A stretch of DNA of 52,602 nucleotides from Brasilonema angustatum HA4187-MV1 (GTDB lineage: Bacteria > Cyanobacteriota > Cyanobacteriia > Cyanobacteriales > Nostocaceae): the NCBI GenBank assembly GCA_019359695.1, contig JAHHGV010000054.1:1-52602 (forward strand). Reading direction: 5' to 3'. Positions 43,463 to 52,453 of the stretch are shown piece after piece. A program made the position numbers and the translations under genes. Numbering within the stretch: position 1 is the first letter of the stretch; every line of letters starts with the position of its first letter. Under the pieces are notes generated by a model that saw only the letters and a program-made list of their open reading frames with translations, was not told the DNA's origin and ran no database searches.

Positions 43463-43738
43463 TCAAAACTCCTCATCGGCGAAGAATTCGTTTTCATCTT
43501 CTGATCTCAAATTCCTTCGCTCAGAACCAGCAACACCCCACAAGGGTTGCAGCAATGCTACACCAACTATCCCTACAACAGCACAAAAAGCTAGCACTAA
43601 ACCTACTGGAATTTGAATGGACTGGAAGGTTAGAAATTTTAAAGAGACTGGTTGAGCGTTTTGTACTGAGAGGATGGCTACTCCCATCACCCATGAAGCT
43701 ATAACTATCGATATCAGCAGACTGGTAAAATTTTTCAT
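43463..43738 (-). CDS. LapA-domain (DUF1049) membrane protein
   Basis: 91 residues with two membrane helices, TSLLISIVIASWVMGVAILSV and IPVGLVLAFCAVVGIVGVALL. They flank NAQPVSLKFLTFQS, the hallmark of the LapA/DUF1049 (lipopolysaccharide assembly protein A) family. The acidic tail (EDENEFFADEEF) is cytosolic. The exact role in cyanobacteria is unknown. ATG at 43738. Confidence 0.85.
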   Translation of the reverse strand: MKNFTSLLISIVIASWVMGVAILSVQNAQPVSLKFLTFQSIQIPVGLVLAFCAVVGIVGVALLQPLWGVAGSERRNLRSEDENEFFADEEF

Positions 43739-43890
43739 AGCGCTACAATATTATTCTTTATACGGTCGGGATAATTACTGATAAATTATTATTACCTCGT
43801 TTTTCTGTAGTTTTGCTGGCAATCAGCCGTCTGATCCAAAAATGACTAAAGTCGAGTACAACTTACAGAGTTATTTAGGAGAAAGAAAAT

Positions 43891-45060
43891 ATGTTTAAAG
43901 GCGATGTACCTCGGCTTTCGACTATTAGGACGCATCAGAGGGTATCTGAGGTGGGTTGGTTTGCCGATTTATGCGGGGGTGACACTGATCGTTTAGGAAA
44001 GCTTGACCCCTCTCGGCGCAGCAACTACGAACATTGCCGTGATATTGTGCTCACAGCTGATTCCTTGGGCTACAAGAATATTCTACTGCCCACAAGCTAT
44101 ATGTTGGGTCAGGAAGTGTTACCTTTTGCGGCGGCGATCGCATCCCAAATCCAGCAAATCAGTTTACTCACCGCAATACGCACAGGGGAAATTCACCCTC
44201 CCATGCTCGCACGTCATCTTTCAACCTTAGACCATTTGTTACAGGGACGGCTGACTGTAAATATCATTAATTCCGAACTCCCCGGACTTGTTGAAGACGC
44301 TGAGTATCGCTATCAACGGTGTAAAGAAGTGATCCAAATTCTTCAACAGGCGTGGACGCAAGAAAAAATAGACCATCAAGGGGAGATTTATCGCTTTAGC
44401 TTACCAACTTACCCAGTCAAACCGTATCAGCAACATGGCGGACCACTGCTTTACTTCGGCGGAATATCACCAGGTTCTCGCGATGTCTGTGCTCAATACT
44501 GCGATGTTTTTCTGATGTGGCCCGATACTGAAGAAGGACTGTTTGAAAGTATGCAAGACCTTTCCAACAGGGCTGCTGCTTATGGACGAAGTATCGATTT
44601 TGGACTCCGTATTCATGTAATTGTACGCGAAACCGAGGAAGAAGCTCGTTTCTGGGCAAAAACTTTGATATCGGAACTCGATGCAGCTCGCGGTGTACAG
44701 TTGAAATCTCGTACACAAGATTCTCGCTCCGTAGGCGTCTTGAAACAAGATGCCCTGCGAACAGTTGCTGACGAAGATGACTATATTGAGGGGAACTTAT
44801 GGATGGGAATAGGACGAGCGCGTTCTGGGTGTGGTGCAGCATTAGTGGGAAATCCTTCCCAGATACTTGAACGACTGGATCGTTACTTGGATATGGGAAT
44901 TCGAGCATTCATTTTTTCTGGCTATCCCCTGATTGAGGAGTGTCAGTATTTTGCAAAGCTTGTGTTACCTCATCTGCCAAATGTTAGACTTGCAGAACTT
45001 CAAGAACGGTTACCTACGGTGCAGCCGGTGACACCTCTGACAATAGGAGAACTGAGATAG
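43891..45060 (+). CDS. LLM-class flavin-dependent monooxygenase (SsuD-like)
   Basis: 389 residues, luciferase-like TIM barrel close to FMNH2-dependent alkanesulfonate monooxygenases. Visible: EVGWFADLCGGDTDRLGK, SLGYKNILLPTS, LLTAIRTGEIHPPMLARHLSTLDHLLQGRLTVNIINSE, GPLLYFGGISPGSRDVCAQYCDVFLMWPDT and ALVGNPSQILERLDRYLDMGIRAFIFSGYPLIEE. It would oxidise sulfonates or related substrates using reduced flavin from a separate reductase; no ssu transport genes are nearby, so the substrate is open. A good AGGAGA ribosome site precedes the ATG. A CTCCGTAGGCGTCT word near 44728 matches part of the dispersed repeat but may be chance. Confidence 0.9.
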   Translation: MFKGDVPRLSTIRTHQRVSEVGWFADLCGGDTDRLGKLDPSRRSNYEHCRDIVLTADSLGYKNILLPTSYMLGQEVLPFAAAIASQIQQISLLTAIRTGEIHPPMLARHLSTLDHLLQGRLTVNIINSELPGLVEDAEYRYQRCKEVIQILQQAWTQEKIDHQGEIYRFSLPTYPVKPYQQHGGPLLYFGGISPGSRDVCAQYCDVFLMWPDTEEGLFESMQDLSNRAAAYGRSIDFGLRIHVIVRETEEEARFWAKTLISELDAARGVQLKSRTQDSRSVGVLKQDALRTVADEDDYIEGNLWMGIGRARSGCGAALVGNPSQILERLDRYLDMGIRAFIFSGYPLIEECQYFAKLVLPHLPNVRLAELQERLPTVQPVTPLTIGELR

Positions 45061-45281
45061 GGAGTCAGGGAGGGAAGGAGTGAGGAGGCAGTGCGCCCTT
45101 GGCGGTTCCCTCGCCACTGCACCCCGGCTGTACCGACAGTACTATTTGCAAAAAATGCGTATGCACCAAAGGTCACAATTCCCAACAACCAATCCCAAAG
45201 AGTACTCGCCATCGTTAGCTATTGTAAGTACAGAAGGTTAAACCTTGTACAATAATTACAGCCTACTAATAGTTTCCATCC
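45061..45281. repeat. Intergenic repeat between monooxygenase and oxidase genes
   Basis: GCAGTGCGCCCTTGGCGG / TCCCTCGCCACTGCACC is a GC-rich imperfect palindrome at ~45089-45125. The remaining ~150 bases hold no supported gene. Confidence 0.5.
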
Positions 45282-47078
45282 TCAACTCTTGACTGTAATC
45301 GGTGCCATCATGCCGTTATCTTCGTGTTCAAGGATATGGCAGTGGTAGACAAAAGTACCTGCGATACTCGTATTTTTATCCTTGCTCGCGCCTCGGAAAT
45401 CCATTTGCAGTTTAACACGAGTCCCAACAGGGACGTTGATCGTGTCGCGCATCATCCCTATCTCACTCGAATCAGGGCTTTCCAGCACGCGGAAGTGGAT
45501 CTGGTGGATATGAAAGGCATGGGCTTCCCGAGCACGGTTTTCCACGATCCAATCCTCAGTCGTTCCCTCTTGAACTGTGATATCTGGAGTCTTGAAGTTT
45601 GGATCGTAGACTTTAGGCTGATTCGGCTCCACAGTGATGTAGAACTCCGTTCTTGTTGCTGTCGGATCGCTTGGAGTTGGAGCGGGAAAATCTTTTTGAG
45701 AGAAGTAGAGCGTGCGCTCTTTTATAGACTTCTCCTGACTTAGTCCAGAGAAGCGATCGCCCGATACCTGGGTTAAGTCAACCGAAAGCTCGGGAACTAA
45801 GGCTGAAGTAGATGATTCGGCATTGCGAGTAAGTTGTGCTTGTCTCTCAATTCTAGCGATCGTTCTTTGTGGGTCATTGTCGCCGTCTGGTCCTGTGTCA
45901 AAGTTCAGCGTCAAAAACTTGGCATCTTTGACATCGCCTCCAGGACCAGTGATCATAAACTCTACTCTTCCAGCTGGCGGTAGCATAATGTGCTTGACTG
46001 ATTTAGTCTGGTCTTGCAGTTGAACATTAGCATTGATTGGAACGCCATCCATGGCTACCAACTTAAGCGGTTGAGCAGTGCCATCATATTGAACTTGCAA
46101 GTCAAAGTAGGTATCTGCTGCGGTATTAGCCACACGCCAAAACTGTTCTTCGTTTTGTTTCATTTGAATGACAGCAGGCGGATCGTAGTTACCCCCTCCT
46201 TTATACCTAATTGGAACTGAGTTGATGGAAATATCCTTCGCTGGTGGTTGCTGAGTGTCGTTGGGGAAGGAATTTGATAAGTCCATATCACGTAGAACAA
46301 ACACCCGTTCGGGTAGTTGAGCTGCTCGCTTGTTAAACTTCCCAATGCCTTCAACAATGATCGCACCTGTTAATCCGCTCAGCACCTGATTTTCGCTCTG
46401 CATGTGGACGTGCGGGTGATACCAGTATAGTCCCGGTGGCTCGTCCTTTGGAATTTCAATCTTATACTTGAAAGTCTCCCTCGGCTCAATCACCGTCCTT
46501 ACAACTTCGTCCTGATGGCATTTTGGAGACACATTCAGACCGTGGAAGTGGAGGTTGGTTGAATTTTGGGGTGCCATTCCTCCTGAATATTCGCCGCGCT
46601 CACAGTTATTGTCTTGCTTTTCTTTTGCTTTTCCTGGCAGTCTGTTAGTCAATCTCAGTACAAGGTCTTTTTTACCAGGACTCACCCTAAGAGTTGGTGC
46701 TTCGACGTTACCATTAGCAAGATAGCAGTTTTGTTCAGGGGCGTTTTTCTCAGAGGGAGGAATGTTTAGAACCGTGAAGTTAGCAGGATTCGATGCATCG
46801 GGATTCCGGATTTGCGGTGGGTTATTAACAATGCTTCCTGCAGTTGGACGGGCGGGACAAACAGAAGTTGAGGATAGGGTTTGCGCCTGGGCTGGCAACG
46901 CAAATATTACAGCACTTCCTGCAATAAGAACGCAGCAAGCCATCAAATAGAGTAGCCTCAGTTTTCTACTAAATGCAATGGCGATGTCTTTTGACTCGCC
47001 GCTGGGCGTCTGCGCACCGAGCTGGAATACAAGTCGTCTAATAATGCTTTTCATGCTAGTTTTCTCCTGACTTGACAT
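45282..47078 (-). CDS. Exported multicopper oxidase
   Basis: 598 residues. An N-terminal hydrophobic segment (~33-66, LLYLMACCVLIAGSAVIFALPAQAQ) acts as signal peptide after a basic lead. All four copper-ligand motifs are present: LHFHGLN, WYHPHVH, HAFHIHQIHF and YHCHILEHEDNGMM. It is therefore a complete laccase-like three-domain oxidase able to reduce O2 to water while oxidising metals, phenols or bilirubin-like compounds. It probably lives in the periplasm or outer envelope. There are no neighbouring copper resistance genes to define substrate. ATG at 47078 is preceded by AGGAG. Confidence 0.94.
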   Translation of the reverse strand: MSSQEKTSMKSIIRRLVFQLGAQTPSGESKDIAIAFSRKLRLLYLMACCVLIAGSAVIFALPAQAQTLSSTSVCPARPTAGSIVNNPPQIRNPDASNPANFTVLNIPPSEKNAPEQNCYLANGNVEAPTLRVSPGKKDLVLRLTNRLPGKAKEKQDNNCERGEYSGGMAPQNSTNLHFHGLNVSPKCHQDEVVRTVIEPRETFKYKIEIPKDEPPGLYWYHPHVHMQSENQVLSGLTGAIIVEGIGKFNKRAAQLPERVFVLRDMDLSNSFPNDTQQPPAKDISINSVPIRYKGGGNYDPPAVIQMKQNEEQFWRVANTAADTYFDLQVQYDGTAQPLKLVAMDGVPINANVQLQDQTKSVKHIMLPPAGRVEFMITGPGGDVKDAKFLTLNFDTGPDGDNDPQRTIARIERQAQLTRNAESSTSALVPELSVDLTQVSGDRFSGLSQEKSIKERTLYFSQKDFPAPTPSDPTATRTEFYITVEPNQPKVYDPNFKTPDITVQEGTTEDWIVENRAREAHAFHIHQIHFRVLESPDSSEIGMMRDTINVPVGTRVKLQMDFRGASKDKNTSIAGTFVYHCHILEHEDNGMMAPITVKS

Positions 47079-47210
47079 ACACTGTTGTCAAGACTTGCTT
47101 TGAGTTATGATTCAACGAATTCAGGATTAATTCCAGATATCCTTACAGCAATTTTCAGGTAATTGAACCACAGACTAAGATACACTGAAGAGATAGTATT
47201 GTTTTAATAT

Positions 47211-47300
47211 ATGCCAGTATCTTACTCAAAGGATTTGCGTGAGCGCGTGATTATGACGTGTGTTGCAAAAGAGGGATCTCAACGCCGTCACATGGACTGA
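47211..47300 (+). pseudogene. IS630-family transposase N-terminal remnant
   Basis: An open 29-codon stretch from ATG encodes MPVSYSKDLRERVIMTCVAKEGS, the first helix-turn-helix of IS630/Tc1 transposases. It then ends in QRRHMD and a stop codon. The remaining ~300 residues are absent. It is the trace of a decayed insertion sequence upstream of the multicopper oxidase gene. Confidence 0.75.
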
Positions 47301-47487
47301 CGGAAGGAAGGAGTGCAATACACCCTCGAATTCTATGAGTTTCTGGTTGAAAGATTTAATGACAGTAATATAGCAGTCCTAAATTATTCGTTAACAACAA
47401 GATTCCCGACTTCGCAAAAGTTGTCGCAAATCTGAAAATGCGGGATTTTCAAAGAATCAAATAGGATTGCAATCCTCAATAATCTTA
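47301..47487. repeat. Spacer with 'gattcccgacttc' type repeat
   Basis: GATTCCCGACTTCGCAAAAG and its partial inverse TGCGGGATTTTC lie at 47400-47452. No gene. Confidence 0.45.
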
Positions 47488-47946
47488 TCAAAAAATTAAC
47501 ACCAAAGTTCCTATAGCTATTAAGAAAGTTCCTAAAAGAATTTTCCAATTTAACGGCTCATGAAGAAAAACTACAGAAAACAATAAAACTAATACCAAAC
47601 TAGATTTATCAATTGGTGCAACAAGTGAGGCTCTTCCTTGTTGTAAAGCTTTGAAATAAAAAATCCAGGATAAGCCAGTAGCTCCCCCAGAACATAATAG
47701 AAAAAACATAGTTTTTGGGGGAATCTCTAAAATATTAACCATACTGCCTTGAGCAAATACAATTCCCCAAGCAACTACTAAAATTACAACAGTTCGGATT
47801 GCTGTTGCCAGGTTGGAGTTTACATTTTCAACCCCAACTTTGGCAAATATGGTTGTTAATGCGGCAAAACAAGCTGAAAATAATGCATAGATCCACCATG
47901 TGTTTGTGTTGCTCATCATTCTGCTTCCTATTTCAGTAGTCATCAT
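47488..47946 (-). CDS. EamA/DMT-family small membrane transporter
   Basis: 152 residues, with a likely shorter start at MMSNTNTWWIYALFSACFAA (ATG at 47916). Five hydrophobic segments: WWIYALFSACFAALTTIFAKVGV, TVVILVVAWGIVFAQG, MFFLLCSGGATGLSWIFYFKAL, SSLVLVLLFSVVFLHEPL and ILLGTFLIAIGTLVLIF. The pattern matches the single-domain half of EamA drug/metabolite transporters, which pair to form a 10-helix unit. Substrate is unknown. Confidence 0.85.
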   Translation of the reverse strand: MMTTEIGSRMMSNTNTWWIYALFSACFAALTTIFAKVGVENVNSNLATAIRTVVILVVAWGIVFAQGSMVNILEIPPKTMFFLLCSGGATGLSWIFYFKALQQGRASLVAPIDKSSLVLVLLFSVVFLHEPLNWKILLGTFLIAIGTLVLIF

Positions 47947-48356
47947 ACTCCCGAACCGTCCGAAGAATACCTATACTAAGTTTCATTCATGAGAATTTCC
48001 CCTCTTTCTATCTCTTTACGCCAGTCTTCTCTGTGTTCTGGAGCGCCTCCCTACGGGTTCACCAGTCGCCTGCGGAGGAGCCAGTACTTGATGAGGGTCT
48101 CCCGACAGAGGTATCTGGCGTTGGAAACCCTCCCAAGAGCGCTGGTTCACTGCGGTTTTTTATTCTCTTTGAACACAACTTGGTATTAAAAAACCGCAAA
48201 GAACGCAAAGGACGCAAAGGAAGAAAAAAGAAGATAGGTAATTTTCTAGCGGTTCGGGATATGTTAAGCTACTTACATCAAAAAATTAAGGTGTAAGGCT
48301 GTGCTGATTCTGCACTAACACCCCACACCCATATATTGATACAAAAGAAAATTTAT
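47947..48356. repeat. Repeat-rich spacer
   Basis: 48040-48155 holds GC-rich dispersed repeat pieces (CTCCCTACGGGTTCACCAGT, CGCCTGCGGAGGAG, GAGGGTCTCCCGAC, CCCTCCCAAGAGCGCTGGTT). TGCGGTTTTTTA (48151-48162) pairs exactly with TAAAAAACCGCA (48187-48198). 48190-48225 contains ACGCAAAGGACGCAAAGG-type tandem units, also seen inverted near 5267-5312. No gene. Confidence 0.7.
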
Positions 48357-50153
48357 TTAATGATAAGAAACGGCATATTCAACCAGTTGACCGAGACGTT
48401 GGCGTAAGGTTTCTAATCCTAAACGCTGACTCGCGGAAATAAACACCGCTAAAGGAAACTCTTCCTGCGCTAATGCTAAATTTTTGGTATCGACTTCATC
48501 AATCTTGTTAAAAACAACTAGTGCTGGGCCGGGAGTGATGGGCATTTGTGCCAGAATTTCTCTGACAGAGCGAATATGACTCAACCAAGCAGGATGAGAC
48601 AAATCTACCAAATGCAACAAAGCATCAGCTTCTGTGACTTCCTCTAAGGTGGCGCGGAACGCATCCATTAAAGATGCGGGCAATTCGTGAATAAACCCTA
48701 CTGTATCTGTTACCAGAATTTCTTGAGGTTCATCCGTTTCGCCGTGGGGAACAACCAAGCGGCGTGTAGTGGGGTCAAGAGTGGCAAATAATTGGTCGGC
48801 TGTGTAAACCTCTGCATTGGTGAGAGTATTTAGCAGCGTAGATTTGCCAGCGTTGGTGTAACCAACAATAGCCACTGAGGGAACTTCTTGATGTTGTCGC
48901 CGCTGGCGCAACCGTTCCCGATGTGCTTGTAGTTGGTTAACTTCTTGTTGTAGTCTGGAAATACGTCGCCCAATGGCACGGCGTTCTGTTTCTAATTTGG
49001 TTTCACCAGGACCACGAGTCCCAATACCACCCCCCAACCTAGACATTGCTTGACCTCGACCAGCCAGTCGTGGTAGCATATATTCTAGCTGTGCGAGTTC
49101 GACTTGCAATTTACCAGCACGAGATTGAGCGCGTTGAGCGAAGATATCCAAAATTACTTCGGTGCGGTCAACTACCCGAACTCCAATTTGCAATTCTAAA
49201 TTACGAACTTGGGTGGGTGAGAGATCGCGGTCGAAGACGATGAGGTTTGCTCCTAAGGTTTGAGCAGCTACGGCGATTTCTTGGACTTTACCTTCACCAA
49301 CGACTGTTTGAGGATGAATGCGCGATCGCTTCTGTCGCATCATCTGCAACACCTCTCCTCCAGCCGTATCCACCAACCGTGCCAATTCTTCCAACGTGTC
49401 TTGGAATTGTTGGGCTGTCGTATCATCAGTCATAACGCCAACAATCAGGACGCGATCATTGTCGGTGTCTACATCTTGGGCGACAAATTCCCGCCGGAAC
49501 TCTGCTTCGAGTCCTTCCACCAACTCCATCAAGTCCTGATTTGTCAGCATATCCACACTCATGGGTGGCGAAACGCTCCAACTTGTGTATGGAAGGTTGT
49601 TCTTTTGTTCTTTACCCTCTTTATTCTCTCCGCCTGCAGGTGGAAGATGAGAAACTTTTTCTATTGCTGGGCTGCTGATCAGCGCGCGAGCGTCTTGGGG
49701 TGTCAAATGAGCTAAGTAAGCTTCCTTGACATAGCCCGTCGCGCCGCCACCGCGTCGTTGAAATCCCGTCCCAGTAATGTTTAGCATCACTAAGGCATCC
49801 AATCGTTGCAATGCCATAGCAGTCAGCGCCGCTTCGTTAGGCGGTTCTGGCTTTAGGTGAGTGGCGATGCAACGAATACCGCTCAATCGTTCTGCGCCAT
49901 AACGGGGTAATTCCAAAGGTGGAATTTGCGTTTGGCGCGGTGTACCTACCCCTACGCGGATGACTTGTCCGCGACGGTTGAGGTAAGCACACACTGGCTG
50001 ATTGATTTCAGTGCTAATTGCTGCCAGTCGCTGAGAAAACTCGGGCGTTGTGATGCGATCGCCCGCTATGCGCTGGTGATACAGTCGCTGTATTTGTTTC
50101 AGCTGACTAGACTTTAGACCTTGGAGATTACCAAAGATAGTCTCGATAAGCAT
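48357..50153 (-). CDS. hflX: GTPase HflX
   Basis: 598 residues, longer than the ~430 of E. coli because of the cyanobacterial N-terminal extension (~1-200). The HflX domain follows (VGEGKVQEIAVAAQTLGANLIVFDRDLSPTQVRNLE and GRGQAMSRLGGGIGTRGPGETKLE). The G domain has G1 GYTNAGKSTLLN, G3 DTVGFI and G4 NKID. It binds 50S/70S ribosomes and splits stalled ribosomes during stress in other bacteria. Start at 50153 begins MLIETIFGNLQGLKSSQLKQIQRLYHQRI, which is conserved in the group. Confidence 0.95.
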   Translation of the reverse strand: MLIETIFGNLQGLKSSQLKQIQRLYHQRIAGDRITTPEFSQRLAAISTEINQPVCAYLNRRGQVIRVGVGTPRQTQIPPLELPRYGAERLSGIRCIATHLKPEPPNEAALTAMALQRLDALVMLNITGTGFQRRGGGATGYVKEAYLAHLTPQDARALISSPAIEKVSHLPPAGGENKEGKEQKNNLPYTSWSVSPPMSVDMLTNQDLMELVEGLEAEFRREFVAQDVDTDNDRVLIVGVMTDDTTAQQFQDTLEELARLVDTAGGEVLQMMRQKRSRIHPQTVVGEGKVQEIAVAAQTLGANLIVFDRDLSPTQVRNLELQIGVRVVDRTEVILDIFAQRAQSRAGKLQVELAQLEYMLPRLAGRGQAMSRLGGGIGTRGPGETKLETERRAIGRRISRLQQEVNQLQAHRERLRQRRQHQEVPSVAIVGYTNAGKSTLLNTLTNAEVYTADQLFATLDPTTRRLVVPHGETDEPQEILVTDTVGFIHELPASLMDAFRATLEEVTEADALLHLVDLSHPAWLSHIRSVREILAQMPITPGPALVVFNKIDEVDTKNLALAQEEFPLAVFISASQRLGLETLRQRLGQLVEYAVSYH

Positions 50154-50310
50154 TTATGACCAGTAAAATGGTCCCCCGAATCCTACTTCTTTTATTTTAT
50201 CTCACTGTTTTTCTGTCACAAATCTTACTTAGGGAGGATGCATTTTTTGGAATACTTTTATTTTTATATGACGCTATGGTGTATGATATGAGCCTGTACC
50301 CAATAGAGCA

Positions 50311-50955
50311 ATGGTAACAACACGCGTCCCCTCAGAATCAAGGGTTATTTTAAGAAACATTAGCTGGCAGACCTTTGAAACCATGTTAGCAGATATGGGG
50401 GAAGACCGAGCTTCCCGAATAGCTTACGACAGAGGTACCCTGGAAATTATGACGCCACTCTTGCCTCATGAATATTGGAATAGATTAATTGAACGTCTGA
50501 TTTTTGTTCTTGGGGAAGAGTTGAATTTAGAAATTCTTCCTACAGGTTCCACAACCTTGAAACGCGAAGATTTGCGGCGTGGTGCTGAACCTGATAGCAG
50601 CTATTACATCCGGAACGAAGCACGGGTGAGAAACAAAACAGAAATTAATTTAAATAACGACCCGCCACCCGACTTAGTGGTAGAAGTAGATTTAACCAGT
50701 TCATCTTTGGATCGATTCCAGATTTATTCTTCTTTGGGTATTCCTGAACTTTGGCGCTACGACGAAGGTGTGTTGCACATTTACCAATTGGAACAAGGGG
50801 AATATGTGGAGTGTAATAATTCGCCTACTTTTGCACAACTGCCTTTAATTGAAATCTCTCGATTTTTGGAGGAAAGTCAAAGAATTGGGGTGATGGAAAT
50901 GACGCGGATTTTTCGGAATTGGGTGAGGGAAAGGATTTACAGCAGCAATTCCTAA
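50311..50955 (+). CDS. Uma2-family (DUF820) endonuclease-like protein
   Basis: 214 residues with the PD-(D/E)XK-type Uma2 pattern: SRIAYDRGTLEIMTPLLPHEYWN, then RGAEPDSSYYI, PPDLVVEVDLTSSSLDRFQIYSSLGIPELWRYD. These families are hugely expanded in cyanobacteria, and their targets are unknown. Some copies sit near mobile DNA. The gene appears intact and is not obviously paired with a partner. Confidence 0.9.
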   Translation: MVTTRVPSESRVILRNISWQTFETMLADMGEDRASRIAYDRGTLEIMTPLLPHEYWNRLIERLIFVLGEELNLEILPTGSTTLKREDLRRGAEPDSSYYIRNEARVRNKTEINLNNDPPPDLVVEVDLTSSSLDRFQIYSSLGIPELWRYDEGVLHIYQLEQGEYVECNNSPTFAQLPLIEISRFLEESQRIGVMEMTRIFRNWVRERIYSSNS

Positions 50956-51073
50956 GTCAGAAGTAAAAAAGTGTTGATGTTTGGCTTTGAGCCATTATTT
51001 TTTGTACTTCACTAACTTGTAGTAGTCAATCGCTTCCCCCTGTCCCACAGATTTTACTTAGAATGATTCTGGC

Positions 51074-52099
51074 TCAATTACTCTCCTTGACATCAGAAGT
51101 TGGGGTATCTGTTGTAATTTCTTTAACTTGTCCAACTTCAAATATTAACCGAAATGGTCGTCCCATTTCTTTTGCCAGAAATTGTTCTAATAATCTTACT
51201 TGTGTAGGTGTCACAGGTTCTTTTGCACGCACACTTAATCGTACTTCTGGAGGATTAGTTAACCAGTTAGTATCACTTTCAATTAGATTGAGACGCTGAA
51301 AAGTGACAGTTCTATTCAATAATGCCTTTTTTACACTGTTTTCTAACCGTGCTTGTTGGACTAATCGACCAAAGCTGACTGTTAAAGGAATCAGCAATGC
51401 ACCTGTAAAAATTAAGGTTAAAATTAAGGGTTTTCTGGCTTTTCCTGCTGGAGAATAGCCGACAACTAAAAATGTCAGCATACAAGCAAGAGCAATGCCC
51501 AAAAGATTCGTCAGGTAGAGTAAAGTTGCTCCCTGACTAAGTGCCCAGTTTGCTTGCGATAAACCCAAACCAATCACACAAACAGGTGGCATTAGTGCAA
51601 CAGCGATCGCTGTTCCTGCTAAAGTACTAGAAATCTTCGGTTCAACTTTGGCGTAACCACTAATTGCACCAGCAACGACTGCAATACCCAAATCTAACAA
51701 TGTCGGTTGAGAACGCGATAACACTTCGCTACCAAAGTTGGAAATACCAACGAGTGAACCCAAAGTACAAGCGATCGCCAATGCCAACAAAGTTCCTACT
51801 ATTATCGAAATTAGACCCTTACGAAACAAGTCAACATTACCCGTCAATGCACCAAAAGCTAACCCGCGAATTGGTAACATTAGAGGTGCAACAATCATAG
51901 CTCCAATAATTACCGCAGTGCTATTGCTGAGTAGCCCAAAAGTAGCGATGGCACAGGAACCAACAATCAAAATTAAATAAATTGAACTCAGCTTAGATTC
52001 ATCGAGCAAATCTGTTTGCAATTCATGGATTGTAGTTGGTTCTAGTCGATTTTGCCTAAATATCCTGAAGCGATCGCGAATAATTACTAGCAAAGTCAA
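51074..52099 (-). CDS. DUF389 membrane protein (TIGR00341-like)
   Basis: 341 residues. About six to seven helices follow a short N-terminal cytosolic part: LILIVGSCAIATFGLL, AVIIGAMIVAPLMLPI, LISIIVGTLLALAIACTLG, LLDLGIAVVAGAISGYA, IAVALMPPVCVIGLGLS, NLLGIALACMLTFLVVGY and LILTLIFTGALLIPLTV. The glycine/proline signature AVIIGAMIVAPLMLPIRGLAFG is diagnostic of DUF389. A soluble C-terminal domain of ~90 residues is present. Function is unknown, with transport suspected. Confidence 0.9.
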   Translation of the reverse strand: MTLLVIIRDRFRIFRQNRLEPTTIHELQTDLLDESKLSSIYLILIVGSCAIATFGLLSNSTAVIIGAMIVAPLMLPIRGLAFGALTGNVDLFRKGLISIIVGTLLALAIACTLGSLVGISNFGSEVLSRSQPTLLDLGIAVVAGAISGYAKVEPKISSTLAGTAIAVALMPPVCVIGLGLSQANWALSQGATLLYLTNLLGIALACMLTFLVVGYSPAGKARKPLILTLIFTGALLIPLTVSFGRLVQQARLENSVKKALLNRTVTFQRLNLIESDTNWLTNPPEVRLSVRAKEPVTPTQVRLLEQFLAKEMGRPFRLIFEVGQVKEITTDTPTSDVKESN

Positions 52100-52402
52100 A
52101 TCCTCTGTTTGTCACTTCATTCAATGTTGATTGTCTGATTAAATATCAAGTGCTTAAATCCAGTCATCTACTATTGGTGATAATCTCTAAATTGGAATTT
52201 ATTCCAAACGTTTAAAAATCAGCTTATTTGCAGTTTCACTTCTACAATGTATGCATTAGCATCACGTTTCATCGCTCGTGATTTGAGAATCAACCTTGCC
52301 ATTTCGTTGGGCTTGTAATTGTGCTAATTGTCTGATACTATCACTAATACGACTAGGTTTTGTGTGTCATAGGTATTTCCGTTCTTTCAGGCTATTGCAA
52401 GA
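52100..52402. other. Spacer upstream of the DUF389 gene
   Basis: About 300 bases with no gene visible on either strand. It should include the DUF389 promoter. Confidence 0.45.
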
Positions 52403-52438
52403 CAGGATAATTGTGAAGTTAGCGTAACAATTATCCTG
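52403..52438 (-). terminator. Perfect 12-bp hairpin downstream of the partial gene
   Basis: CAGGATAATTGT (52403-52414) and ACAATTATCCTG (52427-52438) pair exactly around a 12-base loop. It lies 15 bases past the stop of the minus-strand gene at the window end. Confidence 0.6.
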
Positions 52439-52453
52439 CCAGTTCTTAACAAT

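Noticed and set aside
44722-44740. CTCCGTAGGCGTCT word inside the monooxygenase gene as a second repeat insertion
   Set aside because: Only about 14 bases match, with no flanking repeat arms; chance cannot be excluded.
45000-45212. 70-residue minus-strand reading frame beginning MASTLWDWLLGIVTFGAYAFF
   Set aside because: It has a hydrophobic start, but more than half of it lies in repeat DNA and in the antisense of the monooxygenase gene end; no family or ribosome site seen.
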